In this document: positions 38,101 through 51,200 of the stretch, piece after piece
Position numbering within the stretch: position 1 is the stretch's first letter
Layout of the letters: the number at the start of each line of letters is the position of its first letter
Assembly: GCA_003342895.1 (NCBI GenBank)
Contig: PTFA01000042.1
Span: 3,661,423-3,725,422, forward strand
Origin: Casuarius casuarius
Lineage: Eukaryota > Chordata > Aves > Casuariiformes > Casuariidae
Length of the DNA stretch: 64,000 nt
Direction of reading: 5' to 3'
The notes under the pieces: model-generated
Told to the model about the DNA's origin: nothing
The model's database searches: none
The model's input: only the letters and a program-made list of their open reading frames with translations
Program-made: the position numbers and the translations under genes

Positions 38101-39953
38101 GAAGTGGAGTTTAGATAAACTGTCCCAAAGTTTCAACTTTTTCCATTTGGCCTTTGGATTTCATAAAAGCCTCATTAGGCAAAGTTCACCTGAAAGGCCT
38201 CTGTTGGAGAGAATTTTCCTGGGCCTTGGAGTCTTACTAAAAGCTTTCACCTTGATCAGAGATTTTTAGACTTTTGTCTTATGACCACGGTCAGAGAATA
38301 TTTAAAAAGAAATTCCATACATTTCCCTTCATAGTGACTGTACTCAAAAGGAGATATAAACCAACATAAGCCCAAGTTGCTAGACTAAGCTTGGAATACG
38401 CATTCAGGAGCATAATTTAGCACAATTATTTTAGAGAAAAGAATTGTCCTGAGTTCTTTAAAACCTTTAGTTTTTAAAGAGTACTCAAGGTACCTCAGAA
38501 AGTGGTGTATTTGTTGAAATAATTTGGCAGCATCTTTAGAACCTGAAGATAGCATTTAAATCTTCTGTGTTAAAGAAGTCTGGGGGACTTCTGTGCTGGG
38601 ATGGTTCCTTTCTTCAAGGATGCCTCTGGTTGTTGCCATGTGCCAAGTAGGTGGGTATTCAGTGTCACTTAAGGATCAATCCATTTCAGCTTGTTAAATA
38701 TCCAGATCTTCCTCTCCCAGTGTGTATTTGAAACCCAGTAAGCAAACCTGAAGAAAGTTGTTTTTCTTTTGGGTCAGTGAGTGCTAGAGCCAAAGCAATA
38801 GACTCTCTCATCATTCAAGAGTGAGGAATGGGAAAGGGAGGAATGCTGGTAGGAGAGGCACTCCCACTTTTTTTCTGGTAGCAGCAAACTATTAAGATTG
38901 ACGTAGCAGTTGTGCAACTTCATCCTTAGCTTTAACCTTCCTTTACTGTTGTCTGAGTGAAAGCAAATTGTCCTACATTTGCTGTGGAGTGAAGGTGTGT
39001 GCATGTGTGTGTGGTTGGTTACTGAGGATCAGCTGACAAAGGGTAACTTCTTACAAACTTGACTGTGAATTTGAAGCGTTAGCTGTCAAATTCAGATGGA
39101 GTTACCTTATAGATTGGTCTCTGCAACTTTTTGTTAGATTCATGAAACCTCTTCCACATTAAAAAGTCCTTGTTTTGGATATTGATAAGCAGGAAATATA
39201 ATACACACATTTTAATGGTGATGGCAATCGATTTGACTTGATGAAAGGATGTCATGGTATCTTTGTCTTGAAGGTTTTTAAATGATGAGCTCTTTTTATG
39301 GGATATTCTGTACCTTCACTGGAAGATGAAGGCTTGGTGAGGAATTACTGGATGAAATTGTGAGATACTTTTGTGGAAGGTCATATTAGATCATGATAAG
39401 TACCCTCTGCGCTTAGTGGAGTGCTTTTGTCCGGTTTCATTTTTATTTGTAACAGAAGTGGCACTAATTTTATCTGGCAGAAGAAGTGTTCTGGAGCCTG
39501 TGATGAATTACCTGTGACCGTATTTTTTAGGGTTACCAGGCTACCATGTGCATCAAGTGAAATTTCTATTCAATGAGATAATAAATATACCAGGGAAGTT
39601 TTTCTGGTTGCTGTATATCTGTACTGTACCATTGTCTGTACTGGCTGCTACTGTGTGTGCATGCATGTGCCTGTATGAGTTGAATGGGGTGTTTGAATTC
39701 TTCTTAATCGATTATAATATCATTTAATATTCACCCAAACTTTGCAACCTATGCAGTATGGGATGCGGTGTCTTGGGATGTTTACTTTAAGATTGTGCTT
39801 CATGGCATGGATGGAGGCTAACAAAATAATGAAGAAAACAAGATGTCAAAATTTTAAATCTGAAAAAGAAGGTATTTTGACTTCCTCACTAACTTATGTG
39901 AAAAAAAATAAAGCTGGTTAATTCATCTACTTCCTCTGTGAGGGTTTTCTGGG

Positions 39954-39974
39954 TCAGTGGTTCCCAAACTGGTG
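39954..39974 (+). mobile_element. Possible hAT-type terminal inverted repeat
   Basis: CAGTGGTTCCCAAACTGG resembles the terminal inverted repeats of hAT (Charlie-like) DNA transposons as I remember them. I did not find a matching opposite end or a target-site duplication nearby, so this may be a decayed fragment or chance. Confidence 0.25.
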
Positions 39975-41280
39975 AATAGGGCCATCGTAAATTAACTACA
40001 GATGGAACTTAAAACCATATTGAATTATGTTAAGTTCAAAATTATGATAAAGATGCTTGGTAGTTTGTTAAAAATTTTTGGAGTCGACTGGTCTATTCTA
40101 AAAAAATACTGAGACTATGTTTCTGGAGTGAATGGTAAATGTAGCATCTTCATTTATTTATTTATAACATAGGATTTAAGAAAGAGAAAAATCTTGCTGT
40201 GTGTTTTTTGTTGATCTGCTTTGGAGTCTACTCATTACCATAGTTTGCCTTGTGAAGTTATATGCGTTGGAGATTACCTCATGAACGTGATACAAGAGCT
40301 GTAGTAATTTCCTACTTTAAAGATGGCTTATGAGACAGAGAGGAATTAAGACGGATCTGCAGATGGGCTTTTAGCTCTCATCATTGTAGCACCTCTTCAG
40401 TGTCTGGATGTTGCGGTATAACCCACAATTGTAACTTGGGATAGGTTTTATGATATAGCTGATCTGAAAGCAGCCCAAGTCAGATCAGAAGGGACTATCT
40501 TTGCTCTCTCTCCTGGTTACACATAGTTGCGAGTTGTCTTGGTTGGCACTTGGTTGACTTTTCCACATTAAGCCAGCTTAAGAAGCTAAAACCAAAAAAC
40601 TAACAATAGAAGTAAGCATAAATACTGCCAATTTAGCTACGTGAACTGTTTCATCATGAGGTGGAGAAGTCCTAGGAAGAAGCCTGTGTTTAGGGGAATT
40701 TCTTCTAACTGTTAGTCCTGAGTTGGATCAGCTTGTGTAACCATATACTTAGACTGAAGTTACATAATGTGGTATAAACTGAGCTAGCATCTTTTGGCAC
40801 TGAAAGGTCTATTCCCTGTTCCTCTTTTTATTCAAGCTCTAGATTTTCTTACCTTTTGCTGAGCCAGTTCAGTTTGCTAAACCAGCAGGAGATGAACCTG
40901 ACAAAGATGTGAAAGGTTTTCGGTTGGGTTAATGAGTTGGTTTGTTTCACTGTTCTGTCTGAATGCTGAAGCCTTCACAAGAAGGGGCACAACTGTGTAT
41001 CTGGGAGCTGGGAAAGAGGGAGAGGGCCTCCCCTTCTTAGCAGTGGCAGCTTGATAGATTATGCCTTACAACCAAGGCAGTTTCACTTTTAGATACAAAA
41101 TTGCTTCATAAGCACTTGATGCTTTGAGCACTTTTCAGAATGGATTTCCAACAGGTCTTGCACTCTTAGGGGAAACTGTCCAGCTTATTCCTGCAGGTCT
41201 TCTGAATTAAGAGTTATTTTGTAAATTCTGCTTTTCCATAAGGTGCCTATGACAGATTTAGAGTTCTGGCTCATAACCTT

Positions 41281-41353
41281 ATTCTGGAATTATTCTGAAC
41301 TATTCTAAACTATTCCGAACTGTACTAAAACAATTACTCTGAACTATTTTTAG
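41281..41353. repeat. 10-11-bp minisatellite, TATTCTGAAC type
   Basis: About five to six imperfect copies of TATTCTGAAC (variants TATTCTAAAC and TATTCCGAAC) lie in tandem. Confidence 0.8.
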
Positions 41354-44300
41354 AAATCTATAGAAATTATTTAAAACATAGGTAGAGAAGGAGTTGGTCG
41401 TTCCATCATTTATGATTTGCCAGTCACTAGAGCACGTGCATGGGCTATAAATGGAGCTCAGTTTAGTGTGTTACTCAGCCTGAGAGGATCCAAACTCACA
41501 TTTTTCGCTTCTAGTGAGAATACCTGGCTTTTCAGATGTTTTTGGTGACTGTCCTTGAGTTCCATTTAATCTGTGGTGGTGTACAAAAAAGAAAGAATCA
41601 TGGGACAGAGGGGCAGAAGAGGAAACATGAGTCTCCAATCCAGTGACTAGTGTGCTTGACTTAAGGGAAGAAGAGAAGGAAATTTCTAGGATTTAATCAG
41701 TGCTTATGCATTTTGGAGGAAATGGCTCCTAGAAAATGTTTTATTTTCTCAGTGCAGAGATATTATATGAATTATGTAAATGCAGCACAACCACCAAGTT
41801 AGGATTTGTGAATGATACGCAAATAAGATATATAGAGTATGGGAGAGTATAGATGGAACATAGAATACTTTGTATTGGTAGAATTATTTTCAATTCATTC
41901 TTCAGTTATTTGTAAAGGACCTTTAACACGAAGTAATTTATATGGTGAGATTAAGTTAATTTTTTGAAGGATGTAATCTGGTAGATCGCGTATCCTTGCA
42001 TTTGTGAATTCATATGATGAAGTATACAAGTACTTTGCAATAATTTCAGAAATGTATTTGAGTGTATGTATTAAGTGCAATTCATGAGAAATAGATTGTA
42101 TTGTGCCTATGTTAAGAGGTGTCTTGAATTTTGAGAACAGTGCTTTTCCTTAGCTCTTCATAAGATGATAGAAATGTTCCCTAGGTGATTGGTGCAGTAC
42201 ATCCAGAGTAGAGGACTTCTTGCCTAGAATTCAGCTTTCTCTCTTATGGTTGTGTTGGTCAAACTGAGCCTGACTTAGCACTTAAGGCATATCCTGAAAG
42301 CCTGTGTATACCCGGGTTGGGAGAATGAAAGGTGAATGGTAGGGATGCTGGATTTTACTACAGTGGAAAGTCTTATTCTGTTTGTTTTGAAGTTTAGTTG
42401 TCAGAGAAGTTTGCAGTTGCCATGTCTGATTAAATTTATTTCTTCACGTTCATTTATGTAGCCTATGATGATAGACACAAACTGTACACAGAAAAGGTTG
42501 TAAAAGTTTTGCTAGTGTTCTTGAAGTAGGGGTAGTGTCTATTATGACTGATATCAAGCCAGCTGTTTAAGTGTGGTTTTGTGAGGTGCTTTGTGGCAGT
42601 TTGGTAAGAACTGTCAAAGTACTCTGCATAGGCTGCTCTTTGCTTCTCTTGTACTGTATTCATAGCCTACACAGCGAGCCTTAGTGTATATATAGCTAAA
42701 GCTTGCGAGCTCTCTACCTCTGCTTTTCTGTGGGCAAATTTGCTCTGGTTAGATAGTGAGCTTCTTAGGCAAGGGTCACCGTTTTGTTGTGTGTCACGCA
42801 GCATCTAATGCAATGAAGTCCTCCCTGCGTGAGTAAAATGCCGTATTTGTTTTTCCAGCACAGTTCTAAAGTGCGGCTGCCTTCCTTCCAGTATTACTAA
42901 ATATTTGGACTCCTGGCCCCGACCTAGGAACTGTCGGTTTCAAAGGTCCAGAACATCACAGACTGCACAAAAATGCAAATAGAGTTCTCAATGATCAAGT
43001 GGTATAATGCCGAATATAAATGTACTTGCTGTTTGCACATGCTGGAGAAGAGTTGGCTTCTTATTTACTGTGTAAATTTTTAAGCTGAAAGTTAGACTCG
43101 GGCTCTGGTGCTCTGCAGAGTCAGCAGAAAACTGATCAAAAAAGGTGAATATTTTGCATCATGCTGAACTGCAGAAATGACTCAACAAAGACTGGGGCAG
43201 GTGCCAGAAGTGGTGCAAGAGAGAGGCCTACACTGAATAGTTGAGGGCACGGAGGGGTGTGGGTGGGAACAGAGCAGCCACGTGGAGATCACCTTTGGCT
43301 TTTGTGGAACTGCAGCCTGAGAATTCTTATTTTAATGAAATAACTCTGTTTGTTCATTAGCATTTTTACATACATCTGGTTGTCATGGAGCTTAAACTTG
43401 ACCACTGTCAGTTAATTTGTTTTCAAAGCTGTTAAACTTCATATGAACTGCTGTTTGAAAGCATGTTGAACAAGATTTTTAAACATGGTGTTTCTGTATG
43501 GACATGTCTGGAGAAAGCCAGAGCTTGATTTCTGGTTGCAAGTTGGAAAGAGCTGGAAGAGTTGCTGTGGTATATGTAGTTCTGGAAGTAAAGGGTTCTT
43601 CCTCTTTTTCTTTAAACAACTTTAACTTTTCCATCTGTGAGCTTAGGATCCCAGCTACTTTGTTACTACTTAAAATCCTAAGAGTAATTCTAAAATGTCC
43701 TTCAAGTGCCTTTTACCATCAGTAGATCTAATTAAAAGGCCAATGTGAGTTCTGTAAGCAAACTTAAACTGTGGTTTTGTTCAAGTTTACTACACTTGCG
43801 TCTTTGCATGGGTTAACTGGAGGGAGCAGCAAAATGGCTATTCCATATTCCATTATAGTAGTATACTTGGGATACGTAAAAAGAACTGTAACACTCTGAG
43901 ATTTTGAGTTGTGCAAGGAAGTCCTTCTAATTTGAAGAATGTTTAGAATTCCTTTTAGAAATAGCTATTTGTGAGCCAAAACTGCTTTGGTTGCTAGAGT
44001 GACAGGCTGTTAAATCAGTTCCCCTCCCCCATCCTTGCAGAAGGGGCAATGGCTGCTCTACCTCCAAGGTACTGATTTTGACCATTTTAATATAAATGTG
44101 AAGCTTGTAAGCTTGTCCAGCATAAAAATCATCACTTGATGATAGGAAACTGTGCCCTGTTTACCCCCCTGACATGGGGGAGGAAAGAGGAGAAAGCTGG
44201 GGCCATCCTCCATCCAATGGCAGGCTTCTAAAGTGATTGCTCTCTAGATGTGGTCATTTTAATTTTTTTCCTTAGTCACCAATGATTTTACTATCAGAAT

Positions 44301-44368
44301 GAAGTTATGACTCAAGGCATGTTGGGAAGACTTAAGATTTGGCTTGGTCATTGATTTTAAGGACAAGA

Positions 44369-44407
44369 TTTTTTAATTTTTTAATTTTTTAATTTTTTAT
44401 TTTTTTA
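44369..44407. repeat. (AATTTTTT)n microsatellite
   Basis: About four copies of the octamer AATTTTTT lie in tandem, ending in a T run. Confidence 0.85.
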
Positions 44408-44688
44408 GAGAAGCTTTATGTTGAGTTCTGTAGGGTTTTTAGGATGAGAAAAATATGTAACTGTGACTGAAGAAATCTCTTCCTTTTTCTGCTCTTCTTA
44501 GATTCAATGGCTCAGAAATGTCTCTGTGCAGGCATCCGCAGCAAAATCTTCGAAGTGGGTGAAGTCTGTCAAATGCATTAAGGAAAATTTTGGTGCTTGG
44601 GAGCAAATATTTTAATTTAATTTCTTTGGATACAGATGGAGATAGACAAGCTTCAGTTTTCCAGGGCAGATAGGGTTAAATCTGATTT

Positions 44689-44708
44689 ATCATGATAATT
44701 ATCATGAT
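44689..44708. repeat. 20-bp perfect palindrome
   Basis: The 20 bases equal their own reverse complement, centred on AATT, and contain two ATCATGAT halves around TAATTA. The TAATTA core is a homeodomain-type site. Confidence 0.9.
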
Positions 44709-45922
44709 TGTTTGGAGTTCAGCCGCACTTCTATATTACCACTTTTCATACCAGAAGTATACATACTCTGGCAGAAGATTTGGGGATTTGTGGGGTAAAA
44801 TCTGGTGTAACCTGCAGGCATATGGTTAACGTATGGCCAGATACTATGTAGCTACAGTCTGAATCTCCCAGACAGTAAAAGGCAAAGACAGATTGTGGTG
44901 CTGCAGCTATCTGTGGGACTTAATCTTTTGTGGCTCAATTAAGCAGCAATTATTCCATGGTGTGTTTGAGAAGGTTAAAAAATATTAAAGAAAAAAGCAC
45001 ATAAGCCTTATCCAAGTTCTTATAAATGGTCACTATATATTTATAGAACTAAACAGCGGTTTGTGATGTTTTATAGAAAAGGCTCTATAGGTTTGTGTAT
45101 CTCCATAAAGTAAAATATTTTGGAAGCCTTCAATGTGAAAGGTACTACTCTATAAGGGCAGCTAACATCCAGGTAGTTGTAAATGTTCTTGAAGTAACTG
45201 TAAATTGCCTTTTGAAACTAAGGTCACAAATTATATGCTGCCAAAACTGAAATAAAGAAATAGTCTTATTTCTTTTAGACATATAATAGCAGCTATACAG
45301 ATCATTTTCTAGGGATCTATATAAGTATATAAAATATTTTTATAACAGTTAGTTGTGGTCTGAGTAGGATTTTACATTAGTTATTCCAGAAATTATTTTG
45401 TCTGTCTCTGTTTTTTGACCAATTCTTTTAAATTAATGTTTATTAAAACCTAATAATAACCTATGACTTTATTAATTTCCAGTTCCTGATACATGTGCAT
45501 TGCATCATGATCTGGAATTTGTCATGCTGCAGGACAGAATTAAAAAAAGGGGTGGTGGAAGGGGGAAAAACTGAACAGTTAAAACAACCAGTGATTGTGT
45601 CAAGATCCAGTAGCACCTGATTTTTGAAAATAGTGGGTCACTTAGAAAGCTCGAGTCTCTTGAATATATCATAATTCTTTGTTTTAAACCTTGGCAACTA
45701 TCAAAATACTCTACCATTCAGATGTCTGTTTTGTTTTCTTCCATTTGTTGATACTCACTTTTGCTTTTTTATAGCTGGGCAAACGTTTGGACAGAAACTG
45801 TTGTCTGTACCTGTTGAAAAATAAAATTTTATCTTCAACATAAAGGTGTTTCACTTAAAATATGCAGTCTATGTTTGCAGGGAAGAACACCTGCTGTTCC
45901 CTCGCGTATATATCACATGCAG

Positions 45923-45964
45923 TATGCGTATATATGTGTGTGTGTATTTTTATATATATGTACA
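45923..45964. repeat. Interrupted (TA/TG)n microsatellite
   Basis: TA and TG units interrupted by a short T run. Confidence 0.8.
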
Positions 45965-46715
45965 CAAGTGGATCCTATCTCTTGCAGTTTTTGAGAGGTA
46001 GAAGCATTTCAGTAGACATTACTTGTTTGGAAAGCATTACAAGTGCTTTCCCAACTCTAGTCTCAGATGAGTAAGTTGAAGTAGCTGCATCTGAGTACTC
46101 TTGCCAAGTCTCTGAAGTCCTCTTGTTTCCTAAATAAAAGGACACCACAAAGAATAGAAATAGTAGTTAATGACCACTACATAGGAAGAATAGTAAGATT
46201 TACATAATTACGAGAATTTAGTAAAGACCTGTAAATTACGTGATGTGGAAATTTCTGTGGAAATTTAAGTGTTCTTTTAATTGTTGACTGCTTTATGGCC
46301 AAAAAAGATAAGGGAAAAGTAGGAAGTTTAAACTCTCTGCAGACTTTTTAGGTCTGAAGTTTTAAACTGATGGATGCAAATATATATAGGCATATGTTTT
46401 GTTTTGCATTTTTAAAGTTCTTTTCTCAACCAGAAGGAAGGGAAACAATTTCTGGAAAAGAAATGATCAATTTTTTTTTTTTGGAGGACATCTATAGAAA
46501 AATCTCTGCTCTGAAAAGCATTTCACAGCTGTGGAACTGAATTACACTGGATAAATTAGTTCACAGCCCTCCTAGATACTCTGCTTTGTAACATAACTTT
46601 ACTTGTGTGCTACTGTGCTTTTTATCTAATGTTTAACATATAGACTAAAATGACGCTCTTTCATAAAAATTAATTAAATCCTTGCACATCAGATGTCACC
46701 TGTTAAGGAAGTCAT

Positions 46716-46771
46716 AGTTAGGAAGTGCATGTTAAACATGGAAAGGAATTAGATTGTTACATACGTCTGTT
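46716..46771 (+). repeat. Left arm of a 56-bp perfect inverted repeat
   Basis: All 56 bases are the exact reverse complement of 48,174-48,229. The arm starts AGTTAGGAAGTGC and ends ATACGTCTGTT. The match stops abruptly on both sides. The interior of 1,402 bases is ordinary AT-rich sequence without a transposase-like frame. Confidence 0.95.
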
Positions 46772-48173
46772 TTTGTAAGATGACATAGAAACAACTCCTA
46801 CAGCAAAATACCTGGATTTCATAAATATCCTTCCTTTTCCTGGGATTGTGTTCAGTCTAGTCATATCTTGATGCTTAGGTGAATATGAATTGGAATTATT
46901 GTCAAGGTTTGTGTAAATGTGACTCCTTAGTAACACATTTAAATTCAAGGTGACAAACATTACAAAAGGAAGTATTTGGTTTTGCATTCAGTCACCACAA
47001 ACAGTTGTAAATATTCTAGCTGATACTGCAGGGGATGGGCAACTCCTGCTGTAGCATCTCTTTGCTTCTCTTGGATGAGGGAGGGGAATGTAAACAGAGT
47101 AGCATGACTTTGCTGTTCTAAAAACAGTTTAGCTCCACACTTAAAACTTAACCACATCTGTTTTGCCGGACAGTATTAAATGGGTGGAAAGAATAACAAG
47201 TAACCCTTCCCGTTTATGGTTCATCATATGGTCAGTGTACTGAAAAATACTGTAAGTTTGTGTTTCTGAAAGTAATATATTTTTAATCAGTGAGTAAGTA
47301 TAGAGACATACACAAATTATCCAAAAATATGTAAGTATTTGAGCATTCATAAGCACACGAGCTTTAGCAGAAGTGTTTTTTTTTTTTTTTAGTTGTATCA
47401 GTTTAGTGCTTACTAAAACCATAGACTTTATTCCGTGTTTCACATGAGCAAATATTTAAAAAATAAGTCCTGGGTTGTCTGGCTGTATGGATCAAGTGTA
47501 AGTTTAACTCTGTTTAATTTCTTGTTCTTTCCACTTGAAATACAAGGAAAACGGTACATTTTTTAAGAAGAATTAATTACATGTTCCTTTTCATTGATAA
47601 TCAAAGGGCAGAATAGGTATAAAAATTGTTTGTTATCAATCAGACTTTTCGGAGATTGAGATTGCACTCTTTGAAGTCATATGCGAATTAATACTGGTAT
47701 GACACCACTCTAGGTCTTTCTATGATAAAATAAGATGCACTTTGATGTTTAGTATTTTGATAGAAATATTGGCTTAAGAAACACCTTTTCTCCCAGCTGT
47801 TTACCCTGCTGCCAGGCTTCTCCTTCAGTTGTACTGTGCATCTGTAGTGAACCAGATCAGAAAACCGATATGGGTTAAAAAATGATGGTCTTTTTTCCCT
47901 TGTTCTCTGTTTTTCCACCTGGATCAGTTTCCCAATCCAGTTCTTCAGGTGACCCTGTAATTAAGCAGTGTTGCCTCAGCCAAGCAGGTCATGGCAAAAA
48001 GGATACAGGCAGTTTAAGCAGCACTGCTTGAAAAGAAATTCTTGCTGAACTGCAGCTGTAGTTCTGCCTTTGCCAGGTTTGAACTCTGATGAGAAAGTTA
48101 CTTTGTGATTTCAGTAAAGCTGTTTGTGCATGCTTTCGGGTTTAAAGGATTGATCCTTGCATCTTGTGATACC

Positions 48174-48229
48174 AACAGACGTATGTAACAATCTAATTCC
48201 TTTCCATGTTTAACATGCACTTCCTAACT
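48174..48229 (-). repeat. Right arm of a 56-bp perfect inverted repeat
   Basis: Exact inverse copy of 46,716-46,771. The arm begins AACAGACGTATG and ends GCACTTCCTAACT. The flanking bases of the two arms do not form an obvious target-site duplication. Confidence 0.95.
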
Positions 48230-51200
48230 TAGTGAAACTAGGCATTTGCAGTTTTTTCTTTTTAGAGGAACAAGTGGTTTTTGGAGTGCTGAAAATAATG
48301 ACTTTCCAGTATACAGGAATAATAATGGTAGGGTATGTTTTATTTTAGATGCAGCTGTTTCGTAAGCTTCTCACAAATTTTGATTTAGGAGCTGTTTCAC
48401 AAACTAACAAAGTCTTTTAGTTTAGTAGTATGCATTTACAGTTCTTCAAGAGAGCATAATACAAGCTCTCAGGCTATTTTCTGGATGAATGGTGTGTCAG
48501 TGAAGTTTATACTAAACTCAGAAAATTTTGATTGTTGTCTCCTTTTCACCCTAACTTGAAAGCTAGCTATGTACAGAAATGCCCTCTTCCCATAATTTTA
48601 AGATTCCCTTTCTTAAGTATGGGGTGAAGAGACATATGAAGGTGACTGTGTTTGTAGTTCTGTTGAATACACAAAGTAAACTGAGAAGAGGTATATTATT
48701 TTATCTTCATGGATTATTAACTTTGAAACCTAAAGATAGCCTTCAAATAGTTGCTGATTATTTCAGTGGAAACATTCAGCTAATAGGTTTTCCATAATAC
48801 CAAAGCACTTAAGCCTAACGACAAGCATCTTTTCACTTACTTGAGAGCATATTAAATGTGAGTCAGATCATCCGTTACTCTCTGTTTTGCTTACCACTCA
48901 GTATACTGGCATCAGGTATAGAAGCATTCTTGTCACTAAAGAAGTGGAGGGGTGTATTGGGTTTTCATGCTAAAACTATATATATACACTTCTATGTGTG
49001 TGACTTTTGTGTGAACTTGAGATAGTGTACTGAGTTCTGCTTTGTCCATTAGATAAATGTAGTCTGATTTTTTTTTTTTTTTCTTCAGTTATTTCTTACG
49101 TCTATCATTGCATCTTTTGGTCCTAAGTAGAACAGAAGCAATAAATACTGCTTTCTTTTTTTGAAGTATTTTAAAGGTAACAGAGGTTAGCCTCTTAACG
49201 GAGGACCTTTCTTATCCGTTTGTTCATTTTATATATATTAAAAACATGGAAAGGCCTGTATTGCTGTCTGGAGGCACTAGTGAAAACATTTAGACTACAC
49301 TATATTTAAAAAATGCACAACTAAATTTTGTTACCGTAGCTTTCCTCCAGCAACTATAATTTGACTAGGCTTCATTTTTTGACCTGATGTATGTTTACTT
49401 GTGTACCTAAACACATAGGATTTTACCCAGTAACAAAATACAATGCATGTGCTAAGTGCCATAACAGTGATTTTTGGAATTCCTCAATTGTGTGTCTCTG
49501 GGAACTAGTCCTAGAAGTTGACAACAACAGCTAGCACCCTATGGAATTTCTTTTTCTTTTCTTCCTTCCTTTTTTTCTTTTTTTTTTGAAATTCCAGTAG
49601 TATTGGTTGTACTTCAAATTTTATTGTGCCTTGCTTTAAAAAAAATACCAATATACCACTATCTTATGTTGAGCAGCATCATTTGTTGTCCATGCGTAGT
49701 TTCGAGAGTAGGCTGTTGAGATGCAGAATAACAAAAGCATAAGAAATTGTTATTGTATAGTCTTAAATATTTCTTGCTCCATTATAATCCAGCATGTTAA
49801 GCATCTCAATTTAATGGCATATAGTTCAGGATAATTTTCCTAATAAATAACTATGTATTTTTGCTTCTAAGTAAGCATTTATATATTATGTTGCTAGCAA
49901 CAGGCCTGCATTTACCAAAGGCCGATGACCTGAATTATGTTCATCTCTGAAAACAGTGTGTGTAGTCATGAGATTGGCAGAAATTTCTCTGGTGTTTCAT
50001 GAGTATTGCTTTAGAAGTTAGAAAATAACCTTTCCACAGAGGAAAAAGGAACTTCCAGAAGCTACCTGCTGTTAGTTTGCACAGTCTAGCAGTTTTTTTA
50101 CTAAAGGTGGTGTATTGAATCTTGTAACATAATGATACTGAATAAAGAAAATTAATCTATACAAACTGTTTTAACTAGTAAAATATAAAAAATTTAAAAA
50201 ACCCCTCCACAGTAGACTTTTTTTTTTTTTATTCAAGCTCTTGGGTGTGCTACATTTGATACTCTGAAAACTCTCATTTAAATTTATCATGGATAGAATG
50301 TTTGATACATAAAAATAAAATTATTGTGAAAGTGTGTCTTTTCTTTAAAGTTGTTAATGACAATTATGCACACTTTGCATACTTGCATTGGATGGAACGA
50401 GCAACATCAGAAACAATCTTTTAACTCTAGATGCTTTAAATTAATATTCATTATATTATCTAAATACTGAACATATTATATGGCTTACCTACATTTTTAA
50501 GTTTATGAAATAAAAAAGTTTTACATATTACCGTTACTGTTTTACTATTTCAAGATCCAGCTGAACTGGCTTTCTGTTGTGTTCATATATAATAAAATTG
50601 TCCCTGTTTGCAAAAACTCAATCTAATTTGATATCTAGGCGTATACAAAAAAGGAGAACAGAGGAAGATAATGAAACCTCTCCAGAGAGATCTCAGTAAT
50701 TGTTTCTTGCACTTTAATTTTTAAGTTTTTATGTGTATGACTGCTCTGAAACCAACTCTGCTGGTTTACCGCAAACCCTACTGACAACTAGATGTAAGTT
50801 GGATATTGAGTGTTTTGAAGGAAGGAGGAGATGCTGTTAAGGAACATCGTAGAATAAAACATTAGTATTCAAAGAGGCTAACAGGCAAACTGGACTCTTA
50901 ATGTTAGTGTGTGTTAGGAAAAGACAGAGACACATGAAAGCTTTATTTTTTTCACAGTCACCACCTTTACAGTATGATGGAGTATAACTTGGGATAAAAT
51001 ACATTCAGCATCTTTTGGCTAATTTATTAGTGAAGGTGAACCCAACATTTGAAATTATTCATAGCAGTTGAATGGCTATGAACAGATAGGTAATCCCATC
51101 ATCTGTATTTTGAATAAATCAGAAGAGCCTTGTGTGGGTAGGAAAATGAAGAGTAGAAAGCAACAGTAATTAAAAGAGGAAATGAAAGCTTAAAGTAAAG

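Noticed and set aside
46716..48229. Annotating the inverted repeat outright as a DNA transposon
   Set aside because: There is no target-site duplication, no transposase-like frame and no known terminal sequence, so it is listed as an inverted repeat of unknown origin.
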